Below are positions 15,155 to 23,454 of a stretch of DNA of 27,612 nucleotides, piece by piece. This DNA is from Spirochaetaceae bacterium (GTDB taxonomy: Bacteria; Spirochaetota; Spirochaetia; WRBN01). Within the stretch, counting starts at the first letter, position 1; each line of letters starts with the position of its first letter. The DNA lies in the NCBI GenBank assembly GCA_020024055.1, contig JAHHUI010000010.1, positions 1 to 27,612 on the forward strand, read 5' to 3'. The notes beneath the pieces were generated by a model. The model was given only the letters and a program-made list of their open reading frames with translations, did not search any database and was not told the origin of the DNA. A program made the translations under genes and the position numbers.

Positions 15155-16249
15155 TCATTCTATCAGCCAAAAATCAACCTGATATGGAGCAAGACTGAAT
15201 GACAGATCATTACTGGTCAGCATGGTGCTCTGCCCTGTGGTCAGGCTGCGTATTCTCTTTCCTTTCAGGCGAAATTTATTCAAATAAGGCAGCCGATACT
15301 GCAAGGCCCGGGCATTAAAATTGCATACAAAAATAATGCGCTCACTTTGGCTTTCTTTCATGTCGGTATACACCGCGCTGCTGTATGAAAGATTGCTGTG
15401 CCGGCCTTCATATAAACTGGGATGCGCTTTGCGCAGATCCAGATATTGTTTTATCAGGGAAATATCCTGCTGATAAAACAAGCGATCGGTGGCTGAGAGC
15501 GCCAGGGGAAAGTATAAAGGCCCCGAGACGCTGGCCATCACCGCCGTGATGAGCGGAAAAATCTTTGCCTGGGCAAAAGCATAAGAAAAATTATTGGCCA
15601 AAGGAACAATTAAATCAGAATTTTTCGTATAGAAATTACGCCAATTATACATCTTGGCAATATCGGCCCCGATTCCCGCGGCGGGGTTTTCTTCTGTGCC
15701 CATCTGCGTGGCCAGGCCCAAAAGTCCGGCGGCGGAATGATCGAAATAAACAACACCGCGCAGCAATTTGCCGTTTTTCAGCAGCGACATCATATTTCCA
15801 GTGCTGCTTTGAACAAAAAGCTGGCCCAAGACATGACGATCGCTAATGCTTTTTTTCATTTTCTGCAGGGCATTCTGCAATTCACCAAGATCTTTTTTGC
15901 TGAAGACTTCACCCTGGCGCAGCCAAATGCCGTCAATCTTCGCAGCTGTGCCGTTTTCCAAAATAAAATCCTTGATCAAAGCAACATCCGAGACATCCAC
16001 CATAAACAGCGCATACATATCGCGCCCCTGGGCCTGAACAGCCAATTCTTCCCACATACCCGGCTTTGTGCCAATGAACAGTACACTGTTGAATCCGATA
16101 TCTTTAAGCAAATCCAGACGATCGGCGGCCACCTGGTTTTCTTGTTCAATGATGACAGGCGCAATGGTTAATTCATTAAGAGAGCGATTTTTCCCCACGC
16201 CGCAGGAAAACAAAAGCAAAAAACATAAAAGCAAAGAATAATATTTCAT
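15155..16249 (-). CDS. Lipoprotein resembling a degenerate alpha-amylase-family (GH13) protein
   Basis: 364 residues with a lipoprotein signal ending in LLFSC. The start at 16249 is set by the signal peptide; no strong ribosome site is seen. The barrel-like part includes RLDLLKDIGFNSVLFIGT, RDMYALFMVDVSD, KIDGIWLR and LRGVVYFDHSAAG. The C-terminal part, LIKQYLDLRKAHPSLYEG, then IIFVCNFNA and a beta-rich end, looks like the end of GH13 enzymes, where RKxHPAL precedes the small beta domain. The usual GH13 catalytic Asp and Glu motifs are not apparent, so it may bind sugars rather than cut them. This reading is tentative. It is divergent from dut and follows the lipoprotein array. Confidence 0.55.
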   Translation of the reverse strand: MKYYSLLLCFLLLFSCGVGKNRSLNELTIAPVIIEQENQVAADRLDLLKDIGFNSVLFIGTKPGMWEELAVQAQGRDMYALFMVDVSDVALIKDFILENGTAAKIDGIWLRQGEVFSKKDLGELQNALQKMKKSISDRHVLGQLFVQSSTGNMMSLLKNGKLLRGVVYFDHSAAGLLGLATQMGTEENPAAGIGADIAKMYNWRNFYTKNSDLIVPLANNFSYAFAQAKIFPLITAVMASVSGPLYFPLALSATDRLFYQQDISLIKQYLDLRKAHPSLYEGRHSNLSYSSAVYTDMKESQSERIIFVCNFNARALQYRLPYLNKFRLKGKRIRSLTTGQSTMLTSNDLSFSLAPYQVDFWLIE

Positions 16250-16326
16250 AGTCTTTATTTTAACGATTTTTTCCCCCTTATGCCAGAAATCTGAAGAGAT
16301 TTTCTATTTTGACGATAATTTGTTAT

Positions 16327-16764
16327 ATGAGAGAAAATGTGATTATTGAATATATCGGGGGCAAAGAGCCGCATTACGCCAGCGAAGAAGCCAGCGGGGC
16401 GGATTTATATGCCTGTTTAGAGGCCCCCCGTATTATCAAAAGCAAAGAGACCTGTGTGGTGAATACGGGATTAAAAATCGCCATTCCGCACGGATATGAA
16501 GGCCAGGTGCGTCCGCGTAGCGGCCTGGCATTTCATTACGGCATCACGGTGCTGAATTCTCCGGGCACGATCGACAGCGACTATCGCGGGGAGATAAAAG
16601 TCCTGCTGATCAATCTGGGCACAGAGGATTTCACCCTGGAGCCCAATCAGCGCATTGCCCAATTAGTCATCATGCCCACCATCCGCGCCGAATTTAAAAA
16701 AGTGAATACCTTAAGCAACACCGTGCGCAATGAAGGCGGATTTGGCAGTACAGGAAAGGCATGA
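16327..16764 (+). CDS. dut: dUTP diphosphatase
   Basis: 145 residues from the ATG at 16327. All five trimeric dUTPase motifs are present: ASGADLYA, VRPRSGLA, NSPGTIDSDYRGEIKVLLIN, RIAQLVI and RNEGGFGSTG. It hydrolyses dUTP to dUMP, keeps uracil out of DNA and supplies thymidylate synthesis. The frame is open to 16309 through a TTG codon, but MRENVIIEYI is the natural start by family comparison. No clear ribosome site precedes it. Its stop overlaps the next start (ATGA), so it is translationally coupled to the propeller gene. Confidence 0.95.
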   Translation: MRENVIIEYIGGKEPHYASEEASGADLYACLEAPRIIKSKETCVVNTGLKIAIPHGYEGQVRPRSGLAFHYGITVLNSPGTIDSDYRGEIKVLLINLGTEDFTLEPNQRIAQLVIMPTIRAEFKKVNTLSNTVRNEGGFGSTGKA

Positions 16765-17819
16765 GATTTACTGGCATTTTTTTCTCCTTTTTTCTTTTTA
16801 TATCTGCGTTTTTTCTTCATGGAAACAGCTTGCTCAGTGTGGCTGAAGGACTGATTAAACAAAATCCTTTTCAGGCATATCAAGTGCTGCAATCTGTCAG
16901 TCCCGCTGCGCTGTCGCCTGAAGATCGCCGGCGGTATACACAAATACATAAAGATCTTATGTTTTTCCGCTTGCCCATACACAAACTGGGCCTCAGTGAC
17001 GGCAATATTTCAGCTCTGGCTTCAGACGCCCAGGATTTATGGCTGGGCGACTGGCTGGGATCAATTTCTCGATATAATCTCTCCTCGGGCGAAATCCTGA
17101 ATATCCGCAAGGGGCGCCCCTCGCAGAATCCGCGCAGCATTAATCATATATTAGTAGAAGAAAATCAGGTATGGATTGTGGCCAGCGATGCGATCATCAC
17201 CTATGAAAAGAAAAGCGGCGTGGTGAACACGCTGGTGAATCCGCATCCGAGTGGACAGCCAATGATGCTGGCACGACTGAACAATATCTTGTATCTGGCC
17301 ATGAAAAATCTGGGCCTGTATCAATGGAACGGCGAAACCTTTATCCCCAGTCCCCGCAATGATCAAAGTCTTGCTTCATGTCAGGTGATATTTACATATC
17401 AGAATACACTATGGATAGGCACAACAGGCGGCTTATTTCGATTTGACGGGGAAAAATGGCAGAATATTGAGGCATTTTCGAAAAAAAATATCACTGCCGT
17501 GTGGCCCGATGCACAGACAATCTGGATAGCCACACAAACAGACGGACTGTATGCTTATGACCTGCAAAATCAGAGTTTTGAACATTTCATGCAGGATTCT
17601 TCGCGCATCACCAGCATATTTCTTGCAGAAAAAATCTTATTTGTGGGCATGTACAAAGGCGGACTTGCCGAAATTCAGCAAAACAAACCTGATGGGGGAC
17701 AGTTGAATCAGCTTTCGCCGGCATTGCTGCACATAGGCTCGCTTTCCTATCATGATCCATACCTTATTGTGGGGACACTTGGGGATGCTGTCTTTTTCAT
17801 ACACCGTTCACTCTTTTAA
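16761..17819 (+). CDS. Exported beta-propeller protein (two-component-regulator propeller repeats)
   Basis: 352 residues. The start overlaps the dut stop by four bases. A signal peptide (FFSFFLFISAFFLHGNS) sends it to the periplasm. After a short helical part (about 20-75) come repeats of propeller blades: DLWLGDWLGSISRYNLSSG, VWIVASDAIITYEKKSG, LWIGTTGGLFRFDGEKW, IWIATQTDGLYAYDLQNQ and LFVGMYKGGLAEIQ. The pattern [LI]W[IL]G/A-T-x-x-G-L-x-x-[FY] is that of the Reg_prop family found in sensor ectodomains, but no histidine kinase or membrane segment follows, so it is a stand-alone propeller. It lies directly before lptF and may be cotranscribed with it; a part in envelope assembly is only a guess. 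Confidence 0.7.
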   Translation: MRFTGIFFSFFLFISAFFLHGNSLLSVAEGLIKQNPFQAYQVLQSVSPAALSPEDRRRYTQIHKDLMFFRLPIHKLGLSDGNISALASDAQDLWLGDWLGSISRYNLSSGEILNIRKGRPSQNPRSINHILVEENQVWIVASDAIITYEKKSGVVNTLVNPHPSGQPMMLARLNNILYLAMKNLGLYQWNGETFIPSPRNDQSLASCQVIFTYQNTLWIGTTGGLFRFDGEKWQNIEAFSKKNITAVWPDAQTIWIATQTDGLYAYDLQNQSFEHFMQDSSRITSIFLAEKILFVGMYKGGLAEIQQNKPDGGQLNQLSPALLHIGSLSYHDPYLIVGTLGDAVFFIHRSLF

Positions 17820-19107
17820 ATCATTCTTCTCTTTTCTTTTAGGAATATATCAGCGCTGGCCGCTGCTCAACCGCTATATTTTTCAAGAACTGCTTAAAAC
17901 TCATCTGGGCACATTGCTGTTTTTATACATTATTTTGCTGATTAATAATTTCCTGGTGATGGCGGAAACGCTGTTGTCTTTAAATGTGGGGATTATCCAG
18001 GTGATAGGGCTGATCATTTCGCTCACGCCTTCCACTTTGGCCTGGGCTTTGCCTTTCTCGGCGCTGATTGGCTGCCTTTTGGCTATTGGGCGCATGTCAT
18101 CAGACAATGAAATTACCGCGGCCTGTTTCCTTGGGTGCACATATTATCAGCTGCTGCGGCCGTTTCTTTTATACGGCCTGATCTTATGTGTATTAAGCGT
18201 ATTTATTATGAATATGCTCTCGCCCCAGGCGGAAAAGCTTTTCAAAATCATCATGAAAAATATCGCCGAAACCACTCCCAATATTTTGATAGAATCCAAT
18301 TCCTCGCAAAAAGTGGGCGAGACGGTGATATTAACGGGCCGCATCTCTGAAGGAAGAGAAATTGACGGCATCACGATTATTGACACAGACTCGCAGGGAT
18401 ATAAACGTATCATCCATGCACAGAAAGCCTATTTTTCGCAGGCAAATCAGCATAAGAATCATGGTCTGACATTCAGACTGGACGATGTACAGGGCATCAG
18501 TGCGGCGCATAATGTGCGCCGCCTGGACTATCAGCTTATTTATGCCCTGGGGGCGGAATATCGCCTAAATATCAGTCCTGATCAGCTGTATAAAATGACA
18601 ACTTTTTCGGGAAAAACAATCGGCGGCACATGGAAAAACCTGCGCGAAAGCGGAAAAAGCCTGCGCGAAAGCCGTGATATTCGCATGAAACAGGCCGCGA
18701 ACTGGCTGGGCCATATGTCAGACATTTATGCGCGATCATTAATTCAGCAGAATGTCTTGATGTCTGAAATGTCTATTCTTTATCAGCGCTTTGAAAATGC
18801 CCTGCCTTCCAATCGGCCCGACACACGTTACAGAGGCAGCTTTATCGATTTTTATCAGCAGCTTTCTTTACCTCTTGCCTGTTTTATTTTTGTTTTTCTG
18901 GCTTTTTCTGTGGCCATCAGCGCAAAAAAGATGCATCAGACAACGATGCTGGCGCTGGGCATTATTTTTTCTATGGTATATTGGTTCATGCTCTATCTCA
19001 TCATTCATGTTGTCATTATAGGGCAGGCTAATGTGTGGCTTTCGGCAGGGGCCGATATTTTCTTTCTCGCGCTGGCGATGTTTTTATTTATAAGGATTAA
19101 AAAATGA
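17752..19107 (+). CDS. lptF: LPS export permease LptF (YjgP/YjgQ family)
   Basis: About 451 residues from the ATG at 17752, or 440 from the ATG at 17785. Neither has a good ribosome site, and the first overlaps the propeller gene by 68 bases. Membrane helices lie near the N-terminus (RYIFQELLKTHLGTLLFLYI, LSLNVGIIQVIGLIISLTPS, LPFSALIGCLLAIGRMSSDNE) and in the last 100 residues, with a soluble periplasmic domain between (IIHAQKAYFSQ, LTFRLDDVQG). This three-plus-three helix layout with a jellyroll insert is the LptF/LptG pattern; GRMSSDNEITA is a conserved cytoplasmic loop. With LptG it forms the inner-membrane part of the lipopolysaccharide transporter driven by LptB. The start of lptG overlaps its stop (ATGA), supporting a complex. 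Confidence 0.85.
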   Translation: MIHTLLWGHLGMLSFSYTVHSFKSFFSFLLGIYQRWPLLNRYIFQELLKTHLGTLLFLYIILLINNFLVMAETLLSLNVGIIQVIGLIISLTPSTLAWALPFSALIGCLLAIGRMSSDNEITAACFLGCTYYQLLRPFLLYGLILCVLSVFIMNMLSPQAEKLFKIIMKNIAETTPNILIESNSSQKVGETVILTGRISEGREIDGITIIDTDSQGYKRIIHAQKAYFSQANQHKNHGLTFRLDDVQGISAAHNVRRLDYQLIYALGAEYRLNISPDQLYKMTTFSGKTIGGTWKNLRESGKSLRESRDIRMKQAANWLGHMSDIYARSLIQQNVLMSEMSILYQRFENALPSNRPDTRYRGSFIDFYQQLSLPLACFIFVFLAFSVAISAKKMHQTTMLALGIIFSMVYWFMLYLIIHVVIIGQANVWLSAGADIFFLALAMFLFIRIKK

Positions 19108-20213
19108 AAACATATGCCAAATATCTGCTGGGCAATTTCCTGCGATTTTTTTTCATCACATGGCTTATTCTCTCTGCGTTCATCAGCATCATTGATATTC
19201 TGGCTTCTTTTATTAATTTTCTGAGCTATGGGCTGACGGCGAAACAGATTTTCATGGCTTTTATTTATCATGTGCCCTCTATTACTGTTTTCTGCATGCC
19301 GTTTTCCGCTTTATTTTCCTCGGCTTATCTCTTTGGGCGCATGAACAATGAGGGCGAATTGCTGGGATTTATGACCCTGGGCTATTCCACACTGTATCTG
19401 GTGATTCCGCAGTTTCTTTTTTCATTTATCCTCTCTTTCATCAATTTCTCACTTGCCGAAACCATCGGCATCACATCGATGAACAAACGCTATGAAATCT
19501 TAGCACATATTAAACAAAAAGACGCTCCTTCCTACGTGGTATTCAAGGGCAAACACAGTATTTTCTATGCGGAAAAATATGTGGAAGGAGAATCACAGTT
19601 TCAAGATGTCACGATTATTATCTTCAATGAGCAAGAACAATTTGTTCAGCGTGTAGATGCGAATTATGCTGTGTGGAACGGGGAAAACTGGCTGATGGAC
19701 AATGTGCGCATTTTGAATATAGACAATAAAATTGATGCTGTGCACATTCCAGAAATGATCTGGGACGGGCAGCCTGCGCTGGATGAGATTAATCTGAGTG
19801 TGAAAAGCGGTCAATATGACACAAATCTGATGGAGGCTCAGCAGCAAATTGAGGTTTTGAAGAAAAACGGCATGCCCTATCGCACAGAAATGCTCAATTT
19901 TCTAAGAAGATTTGCAAAGCCTTTCACTGTTTTGCTGTACACGCTCTCGCCCTTGGTGCTGATATTGCAGCGCGGGCGCGGTGTGCTTTATTCAGGCATG
20001 GCACATTTTTCCATTGCGGCTGTGTTCACTATTCTGAATATGATTTTTGGCATAGATGCGCGCAATGGCAGCCTGAATGTTTTCTATGCGGCCTGGATGC
20101 CCTTTGTGTGGATTGGGGGAACAATTTTCGGCATTTACTTTTTCAGGCAGTTCTCTGGTCTGCAATTGCCCTCTCTGCGCTATTTATGGCGGCATTGCTG
20201 GCTGAAAAAGTAA
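19104..20213 (+). CDS. lptG: LPS export permease LptG (YjgP/YjgQ family)
   Basis: 369 residues; it begins in the last codon of lptF (four-base overlap). It shows the same layout as LptF: YLLGNFLRFFFITWLILSAF, an early membrane pair, the loop FGRMNNEGELLGFMTLGYS, a periplasmic beta-rich domain (KGKHSIFYAEKYVEGESQFQ, VDANYAVWNGENWLMDNV), then FAKPFTVLLYTLSPLVLILQ and final helices (WMPFVWIGGTIFGIYFFRQF). It should pair with LptF to lift lipopolysaccharide or a related glycolipid from the inner membrane. Its presence implies an exported glycolipid, relevant to the glycosyltransferases at the left edge. It converges on the DUF2147 gene with only nine bases between the stops and no obvious terminator. 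Confidence 0.85.
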   Translation: MKTYAKYLLGNFLRFFFITWLILSAFISIIDILASFINFLSYGLTAKQIFMAFIYHVPSITVFCMPFSALFSSAYLFGRMNNEGELLGFMTLGYSTLYLVIPQFLFSFILSFINFSLAETIGITSMNKRYEILAHIKQKDAPSYVVFKGKHSIFYAEKYVEGESQFQDVTIIIFNEQEQFVQRVDANYAVWNGENWLMDNVRILNIDNKIDAVHIPEMIWDGQPALDEINLSVKSGQYDTNLMEAQQQIEVLKKNGMPYRTEMLNFLRRFAKPFTVLLYTLSPLVLILQRGRGVLYSGMAHFSIAAVFTILNMIFGIDARNGSLNVFYAAWMPFVWIGGTIFGIYFFRQFSGLQLPSLRYLWRHCWLKK

Positions 20214-20222
20214 AGCGTTTTT

Positions 20223-20789
20223 CTACTGCCATTTTTTCTTTACTTCATAATAAATCTTAGGCACCAGCTTTGTTGTGATGGGTGGGGTTCCTGGCGGCAG
20301 GTCGGAAGCCTGGGCCCGGCGCCAAGTCACCACGGCCCCAATGCCGGCACCAATATTGCCAAAAACCTTTAAAGTATCACCCTCGCGCCAAATATCCACA
20401 TAATAAGGTTTTTTCTTGCGCGGGTCTAAAATATAGCCATGGATATATTTTCTTTTTTTCGCATCCCATTCCAAATTCCAGATAATATCCTGTCCGGTGC
20501 TGAAGGGCTGACTTTCGATATGCACAGAGCGAAACTGCGGCTTGTCATATGTTTCCACAATATCCAAGTGCTTGTGAATTGTGACCAGTGTGCGCCCATA
20601 TATACGGCCATTATATTCATAAATATAGGCGATACCGGTGGGGTCTTTGCCCATATCATACATAAACCAATAGCCTGTCACATCTTGCTGTTCTTTATCC
20701 TCGGCTTCTTTTGTGCTTTCGTTCTCTTGTGCCCATAATGAAGCAGCAACACAAAAAACAAATAACATATAAATTAATTTTTTCTTCAT
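20223..20789 (-). CDS. Exported DUF2147 protein
   Basis: 188 residues from the ATG at 20789, which has CAGGA seven bases upstream and starts a signal peptide (KKKLIYMLFVFCVAASLWA). A charged linker (ENESTKEAEDKEQQD) leads to a DUF2147 domain: VTGYWFMYDMGKDPTGIAYI, then EYNGRIYGRTLV, then DIIWNLEWDAKKRKYIHGYI, LDPRKKKPYYVDIWREGDTL and KVFGNIGAGIGAVVTWRRA. These are the typical GxW, GxIYGR, ILDPxxxKxYxxxxW and LxVxGxIG steps of that family. The function of the family is not known. It sits after holA in the same direction, separated by 66 bases. Confidence 0.78.
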   Translation of the reverse strand: MKKKLIYMLFVFCVAASLWAQENESTKEAEDKEQQDVTGYWFMYDMGKDPTGIAYIYEYNGRIYGRTLVTIHKHLDIVETYDKPQFRSVHIESQPFSTGQDIIWNLEWDAKKRKYIHGYILDPRKKKPYYVDIWREGDTLKVFGNIGAGIGAVVTWRRAQASDLPPGTPPITTKLVPKIYYEVKKKWQ

Positions 20790-20855
20790 ATTTTTTCCTG
20801 CATTCAAATCTTTATATTCAACTTTAGCACAAGAACAGGGATTAAAAAAAGAGAT

Positions 20856-21860
20856 TTACGAAGGCTGTTTAGCTGTTTTGTGTTTGCCGGGGTCACAAAG
20901 AGAAATCAAAAATGTCTCTATAATTGTTTTTTGCATGTTTTTAGGATAGTTTGAACGAAGAATGGTGTCATACTCAGTAAAGTGTTCTAAAATCTCTCTC
21001 AGGGCCTCTATGCTGAATTTCTGTGCGGCTTTTTTATACAGATCTATTTGATGCTTGCCCAGAATCATGCTCTGCCTGGCGGCGGCTTCGAGGGCTGTGC
21101 CCTCTTGCATCAATTCTTTAAAGCGCATGAGCCGGCGAAACTGCCACAGCAGGCGCGTCAATGTTTGCACACCCACGCCCTCTGAACTTAGGGCCAGGCT
21201 GTTTAAAGACTCACAGGCGGCACCCAGATCTGAGCTGACAATATAGGAAAAAAGACTGTACACGCTTTCTTCGCGGCTGTGCACAATGAATTGACTGACA
21301 TCATCTTCGCTGATGACATCTTTTTTGTGAAAATATCCGGCCAAAGCCTCGCAGGCGATGCCTAATTCCTGAGTATTATTTTCCACCAGGCTCAGCAGGC
21401 GATCCACAGCTTCGGGTGTAATGTGCAGATTTTCTTTCTGAAAGAAAGCATGTATCCATTCATGTTTGCGATTCTCAAACATTTCCCAGAAAATACGTTT
21501 ATTTTTTTCTGGAACGATGCTTTCCAACTTGCGATGAATCTTGGCTGGCTGGGTCAGATTACTGGACATAATCACCCAGACATCGGGGGAAAGGCTGCCG
21601 CAGACATGAATCAGCTGCTCCATCTGCGGCGCATCAAAATCCTCTACATTGGACAAATGCAAAAAGCGCTTGGCCTGGAAAAGCCCCGGGGTTTGAATGA
21701 TATTGATGATGTCACTGATGTGAGAATCGTAGGGATAAAATTTATACTGCTCTACGCTGGGGTCGGCTGTATAAACCTGTTTATACAGTTGGCGAATAAA
21801 TTCAGTTTTCTGGCCGATTTCCGGCCCCAGCAGCAGATAAATATGTGGTGTCTTATCCAT
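20856..21860 (-). CDS. holA: DNA polymerase III subunit delta
   Basis: 334 residues, the normal HolA length. The N-terminal domain has IYLLLGPEIGQKTEFIRQLY (AAA-like without a working Walker A), QAKRFLHLSNVEDFDAPQME and PDVWVIMSSNLTQPAKIHRK. The middle has HEWIHAFFQKENLHITPEAV, DRLLSLVENNTQELGIACEA and the ISEDDVSQFIVHSREESVYS motif typical of delta. The C-terminal collar region has LLWQFRRLMRFKEL. Delta opens the sliding clamp in the clamp loader. It begins 14 bases after the nagE stop, so an essential replication gene sits behind PTS genes, and its expression may depend on read-through or on an internal promoter I did not find. No clear ribosome site precedes its ATG. Confidence 0.88.
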   Translation of the reverse strand: MDKTPHIYLLLGPEIGQKTEFIRQLYKQVYTADPSVEQYKFYPYDSHISDIINIIQTPGLFQAKRFLHLSNVEDFDAPQMEQLIHVCGSLSPDVWVIMSSNLTQPAKIHRKLESIVPEKNKRIFWEMFENRKHEWIHAFFQKENLHITPEAVDRLLSLVENNTQELGIACEALAGYFHKKDVISEDDVSQFIVHSREESVYSLFSYIVSSDLGAACESLNSLALSSEGVGVQTLTRLLWQFRRLMRFKELMQEGTALEAAARQSMILGKHQIDLYKKAAQKFSIEALREILEHFTEYDTILRSNYPKNMQKTIIETFLISLCDPGKHKTAKQPS

Positions 21861-21874
21861 ACAAATGCGCTATT

Positions 21875-23367
21875 CTAATCCTCACTGAGCAAAGCCTGTT
21901 TCACGGCATCGCTGATCTGCTGGGCATCGGTGCCCACAACAACTTGCACATTGCCAGCGATCTTATTCATCACGCCCAGGGCCCCTGCCTGTTTCAACAA
22001 TACCTCATCCACACGGCCATTGTCCACAATCTCCACTCTCAGGCGCGTGGCACAGGCATCTACATTTTTCACATTTGATCGCCCGCCCAAGGCTAAGAGT
22101 ATTTTTGGGCCGATTTCATTCATGCCCAGGCGTGCATAGGCAGACATGCTGATCATTTCCTGTTCCTCCACCAAGACTTCACGTCCTTGAGTTTTCAAGT
22201 CCCACAAATGAATAACCAAGCGGAACAAAACATAATAAATTACTGCATAAACGGCACCGACGATGAGACCCCATAAAATATTGCCATAGCCGCCCAGGGC
22301 CGAGCCAAAGAGCAAAACATCTTTTGTTTCGGCACCATATCCGGCATTCAGGAAAAAGTCTATCATACCTGCCGAGAATGTGAAGCCCGGGCGCGCATGC
22401 AGCACATGCATAATCACCATGCTTAATCCCGTCAGCACAGCATGCACAACATACAGCGGAAAAGCCAAAAACATGAAAGAAAATTCAATTGGCTCGGTCA
22501 CACCGGTGACCAAAGAAGTGAGCGCCAGAGAAAGAAAAATCCCTGTCACAGCAGAACGATTTTCCTTTTTCACGCTGTTCAGCATGGCCAGACAAGCTGC
22601 CGGAAGTCCAAACATCATGACAGGGAAAAACCCCGCCATGAAATATCCGGCTGTGGGGTCTCCCGAGAGATAGCGGGCAATTTCCCCGGTCACAGTCTGT
22701 CCCGCTGCATTGGTATATTCGCCAAATTCAAACCACACAATGGTATTCAAAATCATATGCAGGCCCAAGGGTAATAGCAGGCGATTGAACAGCCCGTAAA
22801 AGAATAAGCCAATATTGCCGCTGCCGGTGATCCATTGCCCAAAAGCATTGACAGCTTTTTGCGTAGAGGGCCAGATAAAACTGAAAAGAACAGCAATCAG
22901 CACCGCGACAAAAGCCGTGACAATGGGCACGAAGCGGCGCCCAGAAAAGAAAGCCAGATAGGATGGCAGCTGAACATGAGAAAAATGATTGTATAAAATA
23001 CCGGCAGTCACGCCAATGACAATGCCGCCGAGAATGCCAATGCTGACATCGGGGGCAGATTGGCCAATGCCCCGGTGAGCACCAAATATCCCACACCGCC
23101 GGCCAAGGCAGCCGAACCATGCGAATCGGAAGAAAAACCAATGGCCAAAGCAATGGCAAATATCAAGGGCAGATTACCAAAAATTGCATTGGCGCCCCCA
23201 GCCAGAAATTGACCATATATTCCAAAAGCACCTAAAAGGTCGTCCTGGCCAAGGCGCAGCAAAATACCCGCCATAGGCAACACCGCAATCGGCAGCTGTA
23301 AAGATTTAGAAAGGGTAGAAAGGAAATTATTGAAAGCCATTCCCTTGCTTAGACCTGATACATTCAT
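21875..23367 (-). pseudogene. nagE: GlcNAc-type PTS permease IIBC (NagE-like), single frameshift
   Basis: The start is the ATG at 23367, with GAGGA six bases upstream. The first frame gives SKSLQLPIAVLPMAGILLRL, ANAIFGNLPLIFAIALAIGF and GSAALAGGVGYLVLTGALAN, then stops at 23008. The second frame continues the same protein as VSIGILGGIVIGVTAGILYN, then FFSGRRFVPI, GLHMILNTIVWFEFGEYTNA, GFFPVMMFGLPAA and TGVTEPIEF. The end is a IIB domain with the phosphorylated Cys in DACATRLR. One extra base in the G run at 23051-23055 (plus strand) restores a single IIC-IIB protein like E. coli NagE without its IIA, which here is on the NagF-like protein. GlcNAc import and phosphorylation is the inferred role. 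Real mutation, reversible slippage and sequencing error are all possible. Confidence 0.85.
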
Positions 23368-23390
23368 AGCATTCCTCACATAAAATTGAT

Positions 23391-23440
23391 TAAAACAAAG
23401 AAAGCCCTGCCCAAGAATATCTGCGAGCAGAGCTTCTTAT
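23391..23440 (-). terminator. Hairpin between nagF and nagE (terminator or attenuator)
   Basis: On the minus strand AAGCTCTGC (23435-23427) pairs with GCAGGGCTT (23410-23402) over nine bases with one G-U. The loop has 16 bases and TCTTTGTTTT follows. It lies 20 bases after the nagF stop and before the nagE ribosome site. It could lower expression of nagE and holA relative to nagF. Confidence 0.5.
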
Positions 23441-23454
23441 AAATAAAGTATATC

